A DNA stretch of 64,000 nucleotides from Stichopus chloronotus (Eukaryota; Echinodermata; Holothuroidea; Aspidochirotida; Stichopodidae): the NCBI GenBank assembly GCA_021234535.1, contig CM037840.1, forward strand, positions 458,909 through 522,908, read 5' to 3'. Shown here piece after piece: positions 53,042 to 64,000 of this stretch; within the stretch, counting starts at the first letter, position 1; every line of letters begins with the position of its first letter. The notes beneath the pieces are model-generated. The model was not told where the DNA came from. It worked only from the letters and a program-made list of their open reading frames with translations, and did no database searches. A program made the translations under genes and the position numbers.

Positions 53042-54442
53042 TAGTGGCGTCGACAAGGGGGGGGGGCACGTGCCCCCTGGAAAATCATGAGTCCCCCGTG
53101 TGCCCCCCGTTTGAGATTTGTGATGCTAAAAATAAAATTGAACTTTTGTAGGCAGTCACTCAGTCAGAATATTGTACTCCAAGGTTTCCATCTTATTTGA
53201 TTCTAGTTCTTATGACAAGAAAGGGCAACAAATTGCATTTTCTTTGGATGAGCGGCGAAAACAACTAAATCGCTCATGGCCCAAGCCGCCCACCTCAGAA
53301 AACACACGGTGATCAATTCATAGGTCTTGTATCGGAAGCTCGGAGCATCCGTCCCGGTGCTACGTAACGCTCGTCGTCGCAACAGGCTTGAATATATATA
53401 CCTCAATCTGTTAATGGTGTACCTAGCTATATATAGTGCAGGAATAATACACGTCCTGTTGTATTGAGACTAACGTTGATCTGTTATAAGGCATTCTATT
53501 TCAAAGTGGGTGGGTGCAGTGTCCAATTTTCAAACAAGTTGCAGATAGTCCTGCAGTGCTTCTAAACAGGATTATAAGAAATCAAATTCAGATCATGCAT
53601 TCACCACTCAGGTTAAATAAGCTGACTGGGTATAGCAGTTATCACCCAATTATGTATAGCTCAATAAGCTCATTCAAGGTCTATAATATAATATAAACTT
53701 TCATGCTCTGATTGCCCTCTGTGAGCTATGGCTACCGTGTTAGTGACTCTAACTCGATTATTGCCCAACATCTGTTTGTTCTCTCCCAAAATGAGGACCC
53801 TGATACAGGCTGATAGAAGACACAGATCCAAGATCCTTGGGTGTCCGTCCGAATGTCAAACTCGATAGTGAACCTGTGAACTGTCACTGTGGAAGTAACA
53901 GAAAAACGAGAAAAAGGGCAAGGATCGAGAAAGGGAACATTCATAATTTAATATGTCAAATACTTAGGTTTTGTTGAAGGGGGTAGGGTAGGACTAACCG
54001 ACCATAGTCTGTCTTAACAGTGTGTGGTTTGTATTTCCTGGAAAATTCTGCATCAGTCACCATCTAGTGGTGCGGTGCCCATGGGTGTGAGCAAGGGGGG
54101 AGGGGCGCAACTGCCCCCTGGAAAAAAATAGGATGTTTCAGTATTCTGACTTAGGCTATCTTTTTGCCTCCCCCCCCCATTTGTTTTGGGAAAAATTTTC
54201 AGAAAATTAAAATCATCACCTGAAAAATAAGAATTCCCAGAAATATATTCAACTCAAATTCAGAAACAAATGTAGCACCATTTTGCGTCTAGCCTACCCT
54301 ACGTGAGCTAAAATTTTCCAAAGGGGAGGGGAACACTCCCTCCCCTTAGACCCCTCCCCCAGGAAAATGATCTGCCGCCCATGGTGGTGCCCCCTCATCA
54401 AGTTGTTGTGCCCCCCAAATAAAAAGTCTGGTGACGCCACTG
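53042..54442. mobile_element. 1.4-kb hAT-like non-autonomous transposon
   Basis: The 8-bp direct repeat ATCTCAAG flanks it (53034-53041 and 54443-54450). The ends TAGTGGCGTC and GACGCCACTG are inverted repeats. Unit A has a matching uninterrupted site near 16035. An 8-bp target duplication and CAGTGGCG-type ends are hallmarks of the hAT superfamily. Internal frames of up to 75 codons show no transposase. A second end-like G-rich segment around 54062-54120 resembles the left end, suggesting internal duplication or nesting. Confidence 0.85.
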
Positions 54443-54450
54443 ATCTCAAG

Positions 54451-55534
54451 TGAAACATTTTACCACACAATTATGCCCAACAAATTAAAACTCGTTATAT
54501 ATGTTGCTAACATAGGGTTACTATCATAGGCTAAGGGGAACTCCAGACCTTGTGATGGGGGGGGGGGATCGTCCCAACCCCCTGGATACGAGCCTGGATA
54601 TTCTGCAAAACGAAACGAAATAATCTAACCATGAAACTTTTATTTGTGGGTGTTGATATATTGTGATTTAGTCTTCTCAATGCACAATGGACGGAAAAAG
54701 ATTGAATCGTCCAAAGTATTTACACTTGTTTCTTTCTGTTTTGCAAAATACCTTTAGCATGGCTGGGTATTGATGTTCTGCAAAACAAAAAGAATAGAGA
54801 TATTTCTCTGAAAATCAAAATAAAGATTTACACAAAAATCTTTGCTGTTTGGCCCTCGTGAGTCATTAAATGAGTAGACTTCCCTCGATTTCATGTTCGC
54901 CCGAGACAGTGTATATATTTATACGTAAAATAGGTTTATAAAGTTTACATCTGTTGTAATTTGCCCTCCTCATTGTTTTTATTGGTGGGGGATAGCTATA
55001 TGTTTGCCCTCCAACATTTTCTTTGGTGGCGCAATTTTTCCCGGCCTGCCTCCCCACGATCGATCCCCTGGTATAATAAATCAGAAACTTTTTCGCCACG
55101 CTATAGTTAAGACGTCCAATAAATTTCTTGGTTTTAGTTATCATTCCCCAGACGCTATTCTGAGTTTATCTATGGTCCACATAGGCTACCGTACGTATTG
55201 ACACACATAATCTGAGTCAAACGAAACTGGTTGTGTTTTTAAATTTAAAAATTAAAACTTTGTTTCATTTAGTTTAACAGAATATCGAAAACCGCTCAGT
55301 TTCCGGTGTTTACCAAGTTTATAAACCTTTATTCCCTTCAGCAGTCAGGGCGGACAATAAAAAACATTAGAAATGGGTTGGGGAAGCCCTGATACTTGGA
55401 CAGATTTTGCAAGAATAATGTGATTGGTTGATTCATGGGTGGCAACGATTTGCATGCAGCCTATATGATTCTGATTGGTCAACGTCATCACCTATCCCGA
55501 TATCCTCAGCGGTTCGACGTGGTTGCCAAGCGTT
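54451..55534. other. Unit B spacer, no gene recognised
   Basis: Co-linear with 16045-17135. Octamer ATTTGCAT at 55448-55455 and an inverted CCAAT at about 55474-55478 precede the conserved block. Confidence 0.5.
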
Positions 55535-55768
55535 GTTAACCACGAGACCGACACTGTCAATCGACGTGTAGTTCAAGTGTCAACATATCTTTGTAACGAT
55601 GTAGGCTTGTGTCACCGATTGTACCGTCTCCGTTCCTTGCTCTTCCCTGTCATCGTCATCGTAGATTTTATCACCATTCAATCATCGTTGTCAACTGATC
55701 ATCATTCATTTCTGTGTGCCAGTCAAATCATAAAGTAAATGAAACTCTGATCGTAAAATCAAATCGGA
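55535..55768. other. Highly conserved 234-bp block (unit B copy)
   Basis: One mismatch to 17136-17369. Immediately beyond 55768 the two units diverge sharply. Confidence 0.55.
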
Positions 55769-58585
55769 TCATTCTTTCTGATGGACTTTTAATTCTGTTC
55801 TGAAGTTTCTCCCCACTGTAACGTATGGGATATTCGATGCAGGGGCAGTCATACCATGACTGTAGCCAAACCACCCCTGAAAAAAGTCAACCCTAACATA
55901 ACAGTAGATGTACGTATTATTTGGGGGAGGTGCGTGTAATTTTTTTCAGGAATGGGAGTGTCCTCAGTTTATTAATAAGAAAATTACGTCATAAATAATA
56001 GAAGATTAAGCCACAGTTGTAGGCACGATATTTTACCACGCAGCTATAAAACCTGGTACATCGATGTTGTTGGTATTGTCGTAATTATAAAGCAATATCA
56101 GATTTACGAGAATGCGCACTTCTCGTAGGATGTGCACAAATGCTGTCAATTTTGAAAAAAAATATATAAGGCTCTAGCTGATCTTTCTTTTCCATTTTTG
56201 GATGTGTATAATATATAGGTAAATCATTTCAGACCTGTTTGTCGGAACAGATAAATGAACTTCAAAGGATTACGTGGAACAATGAGACAAAGCAATTGTC
56301 AGATTAGAAAGATGAGAATATAGTATCCTTGTCAGTCAAATTTATCAGAAGAGGCAACATCCTAACTAGTTTAAGTTTTCTGTGATGCATGACTAAATTC
56401 TGCCAAAGTTACAAATTAAAATTATAAAATGTATAAATAAATCCCTAAATTACTGTAAGTCGCGCTTGAATATTGAGAGGATCATATAAATTTAAAATGA
56501 TTTTAAACTTAAAAGTCGACAACATCAGCGTCGAGTTGAGTTTAAAAGTGATGGTGGGAAGGCTTGGCATCGAGCAATCATAATATGGTTTTGAAAAATG
56601 CAGGTAGGAAAATGATGCTGGGGCGGCGTTCCGTTTGGAGTGACATCCGCTATCCTGTTGACAATTGTAATGGACGTCACAGAGCTTCCATGATGTTTTC
56701 TGGTTACCACATATTTCGTTTTAGGTCACAAACGTGGATGGGGGGGGGGGGGGTCGGGTTGTGTTAGTGTTCCATTGTTCATTCCCCTTTCTCGTTAGTA
56801 GCATGCTAATCGTTACTTATGTCATACATACCCTACTGAAGTAAACTGGAAATGACACGAAAGACTACCAAAGGAATAATAATAAAAAAAAAAAATAAGG
56901 TGGATGACATTTTACTCTGTCATTAGATCTACATTTTTGGCTTCGATGAAAAAGGTAACATTTGTAATTATGGCGATGTTAGTGCAAGTGAGTCTGTTAG
57001 TATGTATATGAGTATAACAAAAAAAGGTAGTCAACTTGAAACGTGAAACATTGCAGGAGGGTTCTTAGGTAAGTGATGTGGCTATGGCTTGATCGATTAC
57101 GTCATAAATCAAAAGTCACAGGTATGAAAAAAATAACACACACACTCACTCAAATTTATAAGTTTGTCTCTATTGTGTTCATGTTCAAAGGATATAGAAA
57201 TAATATGTATGTAAAATAGACGAGGCAGAGACGTTTGAAAAGAAAATGAAGTCCAAAGGTCACGAAGCCAAAGATCAAATTGGTAAACCTCGTGATAAAG
57301 TGTGTCACAATCTCACCCTAGTGTCTTATGATGACGTTTAGCTTCAGGATCTTGTGATTCCACTCACAATTCCTCACATCATCAAAAAAAGAAGAAATAC
57401 ACGAAAAAAGTAACACAAGAGAAAATAAAAATAACCCAAGAGAACTTGAGTGAAATACAAAAGATAATTATGTCTAACCCAATGACTCGATGGACAAAAT
57501 GTCATTGGAATTGTTTGTACAAATAATTGAATGAATAGAAAATCCCTTCCCCTGTAGTTTACCAAGCTACAGTATCACAGAAACGTATGTCGCTTAATAA
57601 GACTAATAACAATTTATGATTGCATGCTGATTTCTTTTTGTTTTTTCTTTAGGCCTAAATTAATCGTTGTCTCTTTTTTTGCTATAAATCTGATGACTGC
57701 ATCTACTCTTAGCAATGGTGGCCGCAATCAAGGACTTTCCCTTAACAAAACAGATGTATACTTCGTTTGCATAATTTATATTCAATGACGTCGAAGAAAA
57801 AAAATAACATTATAGTTCAAATGTGAATGTAGAGTGATTAACCTAGTGGTCAGAGTTATAACCTCAGCAAGTTATTGTGTACAGATACAGCAAGTTATTG
57901 TATCTATCCCTGACTATACAATGCGGTTCTTACTGAGTAATGGTCATTTTTTCTTTTTCTTATCATATAAACGGTACCGAATAGGAGAATTGACTGCAAA
58001 TATTGACATCTTAACATTTAATCATTAAATTGAAGAAACTATATAGGTATTTGAACAATTAAATGTAAAAGGACTAATTTTGTATTTCTGAAGGGAAAAT
58101 TTCGGTTAAGTAACTGGAAACTGATGTGTGGTTTTCAATGGTGAACTTGTTGGTACCAGTCATAACTAGTTGGAACCAGTGAGTTACCAATTTCCAGTTG
58201 CTGGACTGGAATTTCCTTATGGCTTCAGTCTGGTGACGAAAAAGTCAGTAGACTGATCGGTTTTTGTATTATTTTTTTCTCAATTCTAGAACCAATGAGT
58301 AACATAAGAAAATAAGCAGAGGTATAATATGATAACTCCTATGATGGAACACACACAGGTAGAAGAGTGCTTACATAATGGAATACACTTTGAGAAGAGC
58401 ACCCGATGATAGATGGTGTAAAAGTTAATGCATTCACCATATGGAAGCGTATGTTTCCCAATACATCACAATTAATACAAATTAATAAAAGTAGAAATAT
58501 CTTCTAAGAATGTTCTAATCTTTGAATGTAACTCGTAAGTTCCAATGAAAATACGACCTGAACATGCAGTATTCATATACTTCGA
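55769..58585. other. Unit B spacer, 3' side of TRIM T4
   Basis: No supported gene. Carries the empty site for the TIR element (about 55997), a unit-B-only stretch at about 56165-56390, and a G-run at 56740-56753. Confidence 0.5.
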
Positions 58586-58591
58586 TTTATT
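58586..58591 (-). promoter_or_regulatory. Polyadenylation signal AATAAA of TRIM T4
   Basis: AATAAA on the minus strand about 165 bases beyond the stop, in the same context as at 20742 and 12179. Confidence 0.65.
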
Positions 58592-58755
58592 CTTGATGGT
58601 AGAAAAATCATATTTATTCAGTTACAAAGGTACTCTGGAGCTTGATTTAATATAAAAATGGCAAAGAAACACAAACAAGACGAGACAGTGAATATTCATT
58701 GGAAAGTTATTTGTCCTTTTCCTCCTTAAATGATCCATTCGTAGGCTACCAAAGC

Positions 58756-60954
58756 CTACGTCACTGTAATATTGTACTCATACATCTTTCCTGAGGTATA
58801 CGTTGCTATTAAAAGCTTTTCAGATCCGTCCACCTCTACAGTGGTCAAGCAATTAGCATCTTTATCTACTTCTCTTGTTGTTAATAAGTGTCGACCATCT
58901 TGGCTGTAATGAACTAGATAGGTACGTCGTCGGTCTGGTAATTCGTCACACCATAACATGTAGATGAAGTCGTTCTTGTCTATACACACACCCCATGGTC
59001 CCATGTTAATCCCACCAAAATCTGGTTTGTTGAATTCATAAATCAACTTACTCTCAGATTCCTCCATGGTTACTGCATATGCTTTCTCACCGGGATAGTC
59101 GGAGACTAGAAGCGTACCTGCATGTACAGTGATATCATCCACTGTATTGATTACATCCGGTAATTTTATGGTGCGAATATAATTCAGCTGATCATCGAAT
59201 ACATACACAAATCTGCTGTTAGTACCAACAATGATGTGATTTGTGACAGGATCGATAGTCATAGACCACACAAAGCGATCAGGTGACCATTCACGGATGT
59301 CGTCACTAATGTACTTCCTATCATATGAACCATCACGAACATCATAAATACCAATTTCAACACGTTGACAAACTGTTGCAACTTTAAAGTCTGATAAAAA
59401 ACAGCAGAGACGTTCAAATCCATAACCGCCTCTTTCATTCTGGAATTGATCCTGTCGTATTATTTTTCCTTTCCTGTTAATGATAGTGATGTATGAGTAC
59501 TCACTGAGTAGCTTACTACCAGAGATGACGATGTTACCATTCCTGCTACTCGCTATTCCATCGATCCACCCACCCTGCGCTTTCAATCCCTCCACATAAA
59601 CAACAGATTGTTCCTTTTCACTTATCATGACATCACTAACAACTAGTTTAGGCATGCCTCTGATATAAATATCTGACAAAGAGTCCAATTGTGGATATTC
59701 CTTCTTCATTTCTTCTATCAGAGGTTCACATGCTACTCTTATATCAGGGATACACTGGACCTGTGCCCACTCGTCCTTGGCTGCAAGAATAGATGAAGCA
59801 ATTGCTTTGGTGTTCTCGTACCTTTCAATAATCTGGTCGCAACAGTCTGATATTTTCGCCACTTCTTTTGTATGCTCCTCTGTGAGAAGGTCTTTTGACT
59901 CTGTTAACTTCTTCAAATAAATATCTAATCTTCCTAATTTGCTGACAAGCTCTTTTTCATCTTTTTCACAATTGTCTTTAAAAAGTTGGCTTTCATTGTT
60001 GTATTTTCTTTCGGTAGCTGTCCTAATTTCTTCATACTTTTTATTCAGTTTGTTGATTTCTTCTTCATAATTGAGATTTGTTTGTCTTTCCTCAATTTTC
60101 CGTCTCTTCTCTATGTCTGTTAAGCCTTGCTCTTTTTCATGTCTGCGTTTTTCAAGTTTCTGTTTGATTTTGTTGACTTGCTCTTTGTGCTGATTGATCA
60201 ATTTATCTGTCTGTTTGGCGACGTTTACATTTAATTTTTGTTTTGTTGATTCAACCTTCTTCGGTAACTCGTATAATTTACTTTCAAGTTCTTCTAGTTC
60301 TTCAATTTTCGATTCCAACAATTCTCTTTCAATTTGTGCTAATTCAGTGACGTCATGCAGGTCATGACCTTTGTGCTTACTGTAAATACAAATCACACAA
60401 ATTGGTTCATTTATACAAGTACTGCAGCATAATTTGGCGTTCTCCTCTACATGTGTCCGACATCTTGGATCCTCTGTTAGTGTTGCCAACTTTTCCAATG
60501 TCATGTTCCTATCGTCAACTTTATCCAGTTTTTGAGTACGTGGCTTATGATCGGTAAACATTTTATGGCTGATGTGAACATTGTAGCATTGTTCACATAA
60601 GAAATCTTTGCACTTGAAGCAATATGCCGAAGCATTTTTGTCCTTGGAACAACTCAAACATTCCTTTAACACATCATTTTCAAACGCTTTTTGCAGTTGA
60701 ATAAACTCAACAACACTTTTCATATGAAAATCAGTCTTAAACCCATCCATTCCATTATCTGGTACAGCGGATTGCTGTTTACACATTGGGCATTCAATTG
60801 TTCCATCAAGACTTGCGTTTACCACTGATTGCAGGCATTTGCTACAGTATCGATGAAGACATGGTAATAATTTCGGATCTTGAAATATTTCCAAGCACAC
60901 GGGACAGAGGAAGAAGTTCTCTTCTAAGTCCTTCAGAGGAGTTGATGAAGCCAT
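58756..60954 (-). CDS. TRIM-type RING/B-box/coiled-coil/NHL-like propeller protein (locus T4)
   Basis: One uninterrupted frame of 732 residues, co-linear with locus T3. RING ligands C17, C20, C32, H34, C37, C40, C55 and C58 are all present; B-box 1 (C99 to H136) and B-box 2 (C165 to H197) are intact. The coiled coil runs from about 205 to 400 and the NHL-like propeller from about 440 to 732. It is probably a cytosolic E3 ubiquitin ligase of the TRIM56/TRIM2-3-like kind (family knowledge). Substrates are unknown. The six-residue length difference from T3 comes mainly from the variable part of the propeller, about residues 478-525, next to the conserved NGNIVISG and FLSDFKVAT strands. The N-terminal half is closest to the partial locus T1 at the left edge. 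Intact frame, conserved zinc ligands and conserved flanks indicate a working gene. Confidence 0.93.
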   Translation of the reverse strand: MASSTPLKDLEENFFLCPVCLEIFQDPKLLPCLHRYCSKCLQSVVNASLDGTIECPMCKQQSAVPDNGMDGFKTDFHMKSVVEFIQLQKAFENDVLKECLSCSKDKNASAYCFKCKDFLCEQCYNVHISHKMFTDHKPRTQKLDKVDDRNMTLEKLATLTEDPRCRTHVEENAKLCCSTCINEPICVICIYSKHKGHDLHDVTELAQIERELLESKIEELEELESKLYELPKKVESTKQKLNVNVAKQTDKLINQHKEQVNKIKQKLEKRRHEKEQGLTDIEKRRKIEERQTNLNYEEEINKLNKKYEEIRTATERKYNNESQLFKDNCEKDEKELVSKLGRLDIYLKKLTESKDLLTEEHTKEVAKISDCCDQIIERYENTKAIASSILAAKDEWAQVQCIPDIRVACEPLIEEMKKEYPQLDSLSDIYIRGMPKLVVSDVMISEKEQSVVYVEGLKAQGGWIDGIASSRNGNIVISGSKLLSEYSYITIINRKGKIIRQDQFQNERGGYGFERLCCFLSDFKVATVCQRVEIGIYDVRDGSYDRKYISDDIREWSPDRFVWSMTIDPVTNHIIVGTNSRFVYVFDDQLNYIRTIKLPDVINTVDDITVHAGTLLVSDYPGEKAYAVTMEESESKLIYEFNKPDFGGINMGPWGVCIDKNDFIYMLWCDELPDRRRTYLVHYSQDGRHLLTTREVDKDANCLTTVEVDGSEKLLIATYTSGKMYEYNITVT

Positions 60955-60997
60955 TTTGAAGAGTTACCTATTAGATTTTAGACCAGTAGATCTAAAA

Positions 60998-61000
60998 CTG
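60998..61000 (-). other. Candidate 3' splice site in the 5' UTR of T4
   Basis: On the minus strand a long T-run ends TTTTTACAG, 43 bases before the ATG, matching the site in front of T3. Confidence 0.5.
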
Positions 61001-64000
61001 TAAAAACAAAAAAAAAAAAAAACAAGCAAATAGCCGGATGATCTTTACAGCAGTCTTGAATACTATGGAACGCCTAAAGGACCACATTCTACCATGATGT
61101 AAAAATATAAGATGATGTACTAAAAACTTAAGATGTACATGAAAACATGTAAGTTGATGTACAAAACACTACGATTATACACTGAAGCTTATGATGATGA
61201 AAAAGCTTACGATGAGGAATATTGTTATTCACTATGTGATGTTACGTTCATACGTCATAAGACTGAAGAAGAAGCGCTGTCTCATATAGATTCGCCTAAT
61301 GGGGGTTACCTTTTTGCAACATTTTATTTTTTTTTTCTCACAGGTATGATATCATTAAGTAATGTAGGCCTAACGACGTTGAGATAAAAAAGTAAAGAAA
61401 TTACAGACCAAGTGTGTTGTTTTGTTGGTACTTTTTCTTAATGTGGCTGAAAGCAAACTGTTTTCATGTCTGTCAGACCTAGATTTCTTGCTCCTTTATT
61501 CTAGTGAAGGGTTCATTTCTGCCCCCGCTCCAAGTGCCATTGCAGCATATTTGAAAGGGCTTATTAAAGAGGTTTGGTTATGACCACTCTCGCGACAATA
61601 CCTAGCGGGAACGTTGATAGGTACCTACTCCTCAGTATGCCATAATGAATAAACCTCGGAAGTTGGTATGTGTTGAAGAAAAGAATTGTTAACAAAATGC
61701 CAAATTCTGGTAACGTATGTTTATGTACAGGCCACTGCCAGGGAACCTCTGCCTGGAATGTATGTGAATATACCTCGTGAAATCTACGGTACTTTGTGGA
61801 TATTTCCCTGCACTCAATCAATTCCCATCCATGTTATCTTAATTCCTGAATGTTTATGTGATTTTATTTTCATGTTGGCATTGTATACGACTACAAGTGT
61901 CAGTATACAACAAACGTTAACTCATTAACGCCGGACCATTTGGGGCTGGACTCTGTGTCACATTTGATATTCCTCATGGCAACTTAAGTCTATTTTGTTA
62001 TCAACGGGTATAGGGACTTTTACATGCCAGTGGAACGTATGTAGGCCTGCAGTATTCTACTCACACGTACGGAGAGTAAATTCTTCACACTAAAATTTTG
62101 AATTGACAAGTATTAAGCTAGATACCACACACGACAGGTCGATCAAAAGCAATAAATTGCATTCTTTTGTTACAATAACAACAACATGAATGGGTCAACT
62201 TGAGTCGGCATTGCAGGTAAAACACCAATTTACATATGAACATTTTTTTTTTGTTTCCATTTCGACATATACATGGCTGTAGCAAATCTGCAACAATGTA
62301 GGGAACGCCGATCGTACATATGTTATCAACAGTACGCATGCGTGCATACCCTGTTGAATGAACGAAACGAAACAGTAGACAAAAGACAACAGTACACACA
62401 AACGGAGACAATGGGCACAAACCAAGTCGTTAGACAAGAACGAACAACTAGCTAGACACAACCAAATGATTAAACACAAACGAAAACATTTGACAATTGT
62501 TGTATTATTACAATACAACATATGAGGACTTACGGTTCCTATTTTTAAACTGCGCAAGGCTTACGAAGTTACGGCAGGCAGCGCACTGCCACAACAATAC
62601 TAAAGCATATGGCAAAGGCTACCCACTGTATTAGAACTGCATATCGTTTCCTTACCAGGTTCTGATAGTCCTTCCTTACTTCAGGCAATGTATTACACTG
62701 TTGAGACGGTTAGTTGCGAAAGTACAGTACTGTATAAGTTTCACTTCTTTGAATTATTTTAACTTTCATGCAGCTAATGTAATGAGATATTCGCCTACGA
62801 CAGATTATAAGGGCGGGTCGTCCAATGCGTTGTGTGTCATGTAAGTGTATATCATGTTGCGATGTGGTTGTGTATATGTATATTCAATAATGTGAAGTCC
62901 CTGGAATGTGGGTGAGCGGGATTACAATACATCGGGGAATTCCATTTGCAACATGAGGTCGCATACAACAATTACTCTTCGCCATCAACTCACTTCTTAA
63001 TCAGCGGATATCTTTGTAAGTTCCAGTGCATCAGATCGGGTAGCCTATTTCACACTCCGTGCAGTAACAAAGTCTTGGTGGTGCGGGGGGGGGGGGGGGG
63101 GAAGGGGAGGTCGCAAATGATAAATACAAAAAAACCAGAAAAATGATAGGAAAACAAAGAACTAGTTAAAATTGAAGTAGGCCTAATTTAAAGGAAAATG
63201 CCAACTTCAGTAACTGCTTTCAACGTTAGTCGGCGAAATGTTGATGGTGCTACCGATATTCAATCTTCAGATTTCAAACAAGCATTTCTGTCTTCAACAG
63301 TACAAGTTAATGTTTTTGAATTTGACGCTAGTGCAAGATATAAGTATAACATATAGCTAGGTAACCACTTCTCTTCTTGCTCTAGTCTCTCTGCAAGATA
63401 CCGAACTGAATCAGTTGCGTAGGGCTAATTTACGTCACTCTAAGAGTGGTCACCAATTCATACATTCTTTGAAAGCAGGTGGTGAGTGTCATCTCAGCTT
63501 TTGGTTATGTATACTTCCAAGTATGTCATAAAATAATATCTCCGTCGACCTTTGATATCTGTATGCTACGACAAATTTTCAGATTTACCTTGGCATCTAT
63601 GTCTCATAAAAAAAAAATCGCCCATGGTCTATATTTTCACTTCACTTTCTAACTTATAAATAAAAAGATATTACAAGGTAACGACATTCATGTGCGGTGC
63701 TACTATAAAAATCAAGAAGTAATTTCAAGTTAATAGTGACACCAATAAAGTGGGATTTATTATGTCCCCCATTTAAGGCCTATACTCATTTCATCCTCGC
63801 ACCTACCTCCCCTATCATGGGGGGGTGGCTGATTGATATATAGTTCAATGCACTAGTGGGATTCCGGGAATTTTTTTGTTTTATATATCACTTGATAAAG
63901 TTATTTTTACAATTTGTTAATGAAAATACACCAAACAGCAGCAGCACGGCTATCCCCTGGGTCCGGTCATCCGCCATGATGACGTCATCATAGGTTATAG
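61001..64000. other. 5' flank of TRIM T4 and right part of unit B, no gene recognised
   Basis: Co-linear with 23179-24061 and 25006-27075, without the LINE and ATG array. It contains a 17-G run at 63085-63101 and the palindrome ATGATGACGTCATCAT at 63976-63991. Frames of 60-120 codons do not correspond to open frames in unit A. Confidence 0.55.

Larger units (their letters stand above)
50815..64000. repeat. Segmental duplication unit B (cut by window end)
   Basis: Direct duplicate of 13040-27075, about 37-38 kb away. Carries TRIM T4, the hAT-like insertion and the conserved 234-bp block. Confidence 0.9.

Overview
This is AT-rich animal genomic DNA. Coding exons are sparse, and repeats, microsatellites and transposon remnants fill most of the window. 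The recognisable genes encode proteins of the TRIM (RING, two B-boxes, coiled coil, NHL-like beta-propeller) type, resembling the TRIM56/TRIM2-3-like families that are expanded in marine invertebrates. Invertebrate LINE remnants and a likely tRNA-derived SINE fit the same picture. My best guess is a marine deuterostome, possibly an echinoderm such as a sea cucumber. That is inference; nothing in the window proves the species.

Four TRIM loci lie on the minus strand: a 5' part cut by the left edge (1-1194), a 3' fragment that looks like a pseudogene (12349-13033), and two intact intronless reading frames of 738 and 732 codons (20913-23129 and 58756-60954). The intact loci share 5' and 3' flanks, including a candidate splice acceptor just before the ATG and an AATAAA about 165 bases past the stop. 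Segment 13.04-27.07 kb (unit A) is a direct duplicate of 50.8-64.0 kb (unit B, cut by the right edge). The two units differ by clean insertions: a LINE 3' fragment with an (ATG)n tail and a 615-bp TIR element in A, and a 1.4-kb hAT-like element in B.

Between and around the units lies a repeat family called R here, with monomers of about 660-770 bp that usually carry a CRE-type palindrome. It forms a tandem array at 44.8-49.96 kb, with opposed copies at 10.2-10.7, 13.1-13.8, 27.5-28.2 and 50.8-51.5 kb. Next to three of the opposed copies is a module (R') with an E-box, CCAAT and TATA layout pointing in the same direction as the TRIM genes.

Other landmarks are a TIR-bounded array of GATAAACC palindromes (3.3-3.9 kb), a 5'-truncated LINE (8.1-10.2 kb), an A-rich strand-skewed tract (32.6-33.5 kb), a duplicated GAT/ATG array (34.1-36.3 kb) and a tRNA-like SINE head (39.1 kb). 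I recognised no gene in 3.9-6.4, 28.3-29.3, 29.9-31.1, 36.3-38.4 and 39.7-44.8 kb. Known TRIM families act as E3 ubiquitin ligases, often in innate immunity. The layout suggests a TRIM cluster growing by segmental duplication inside repeat-rich DNA.
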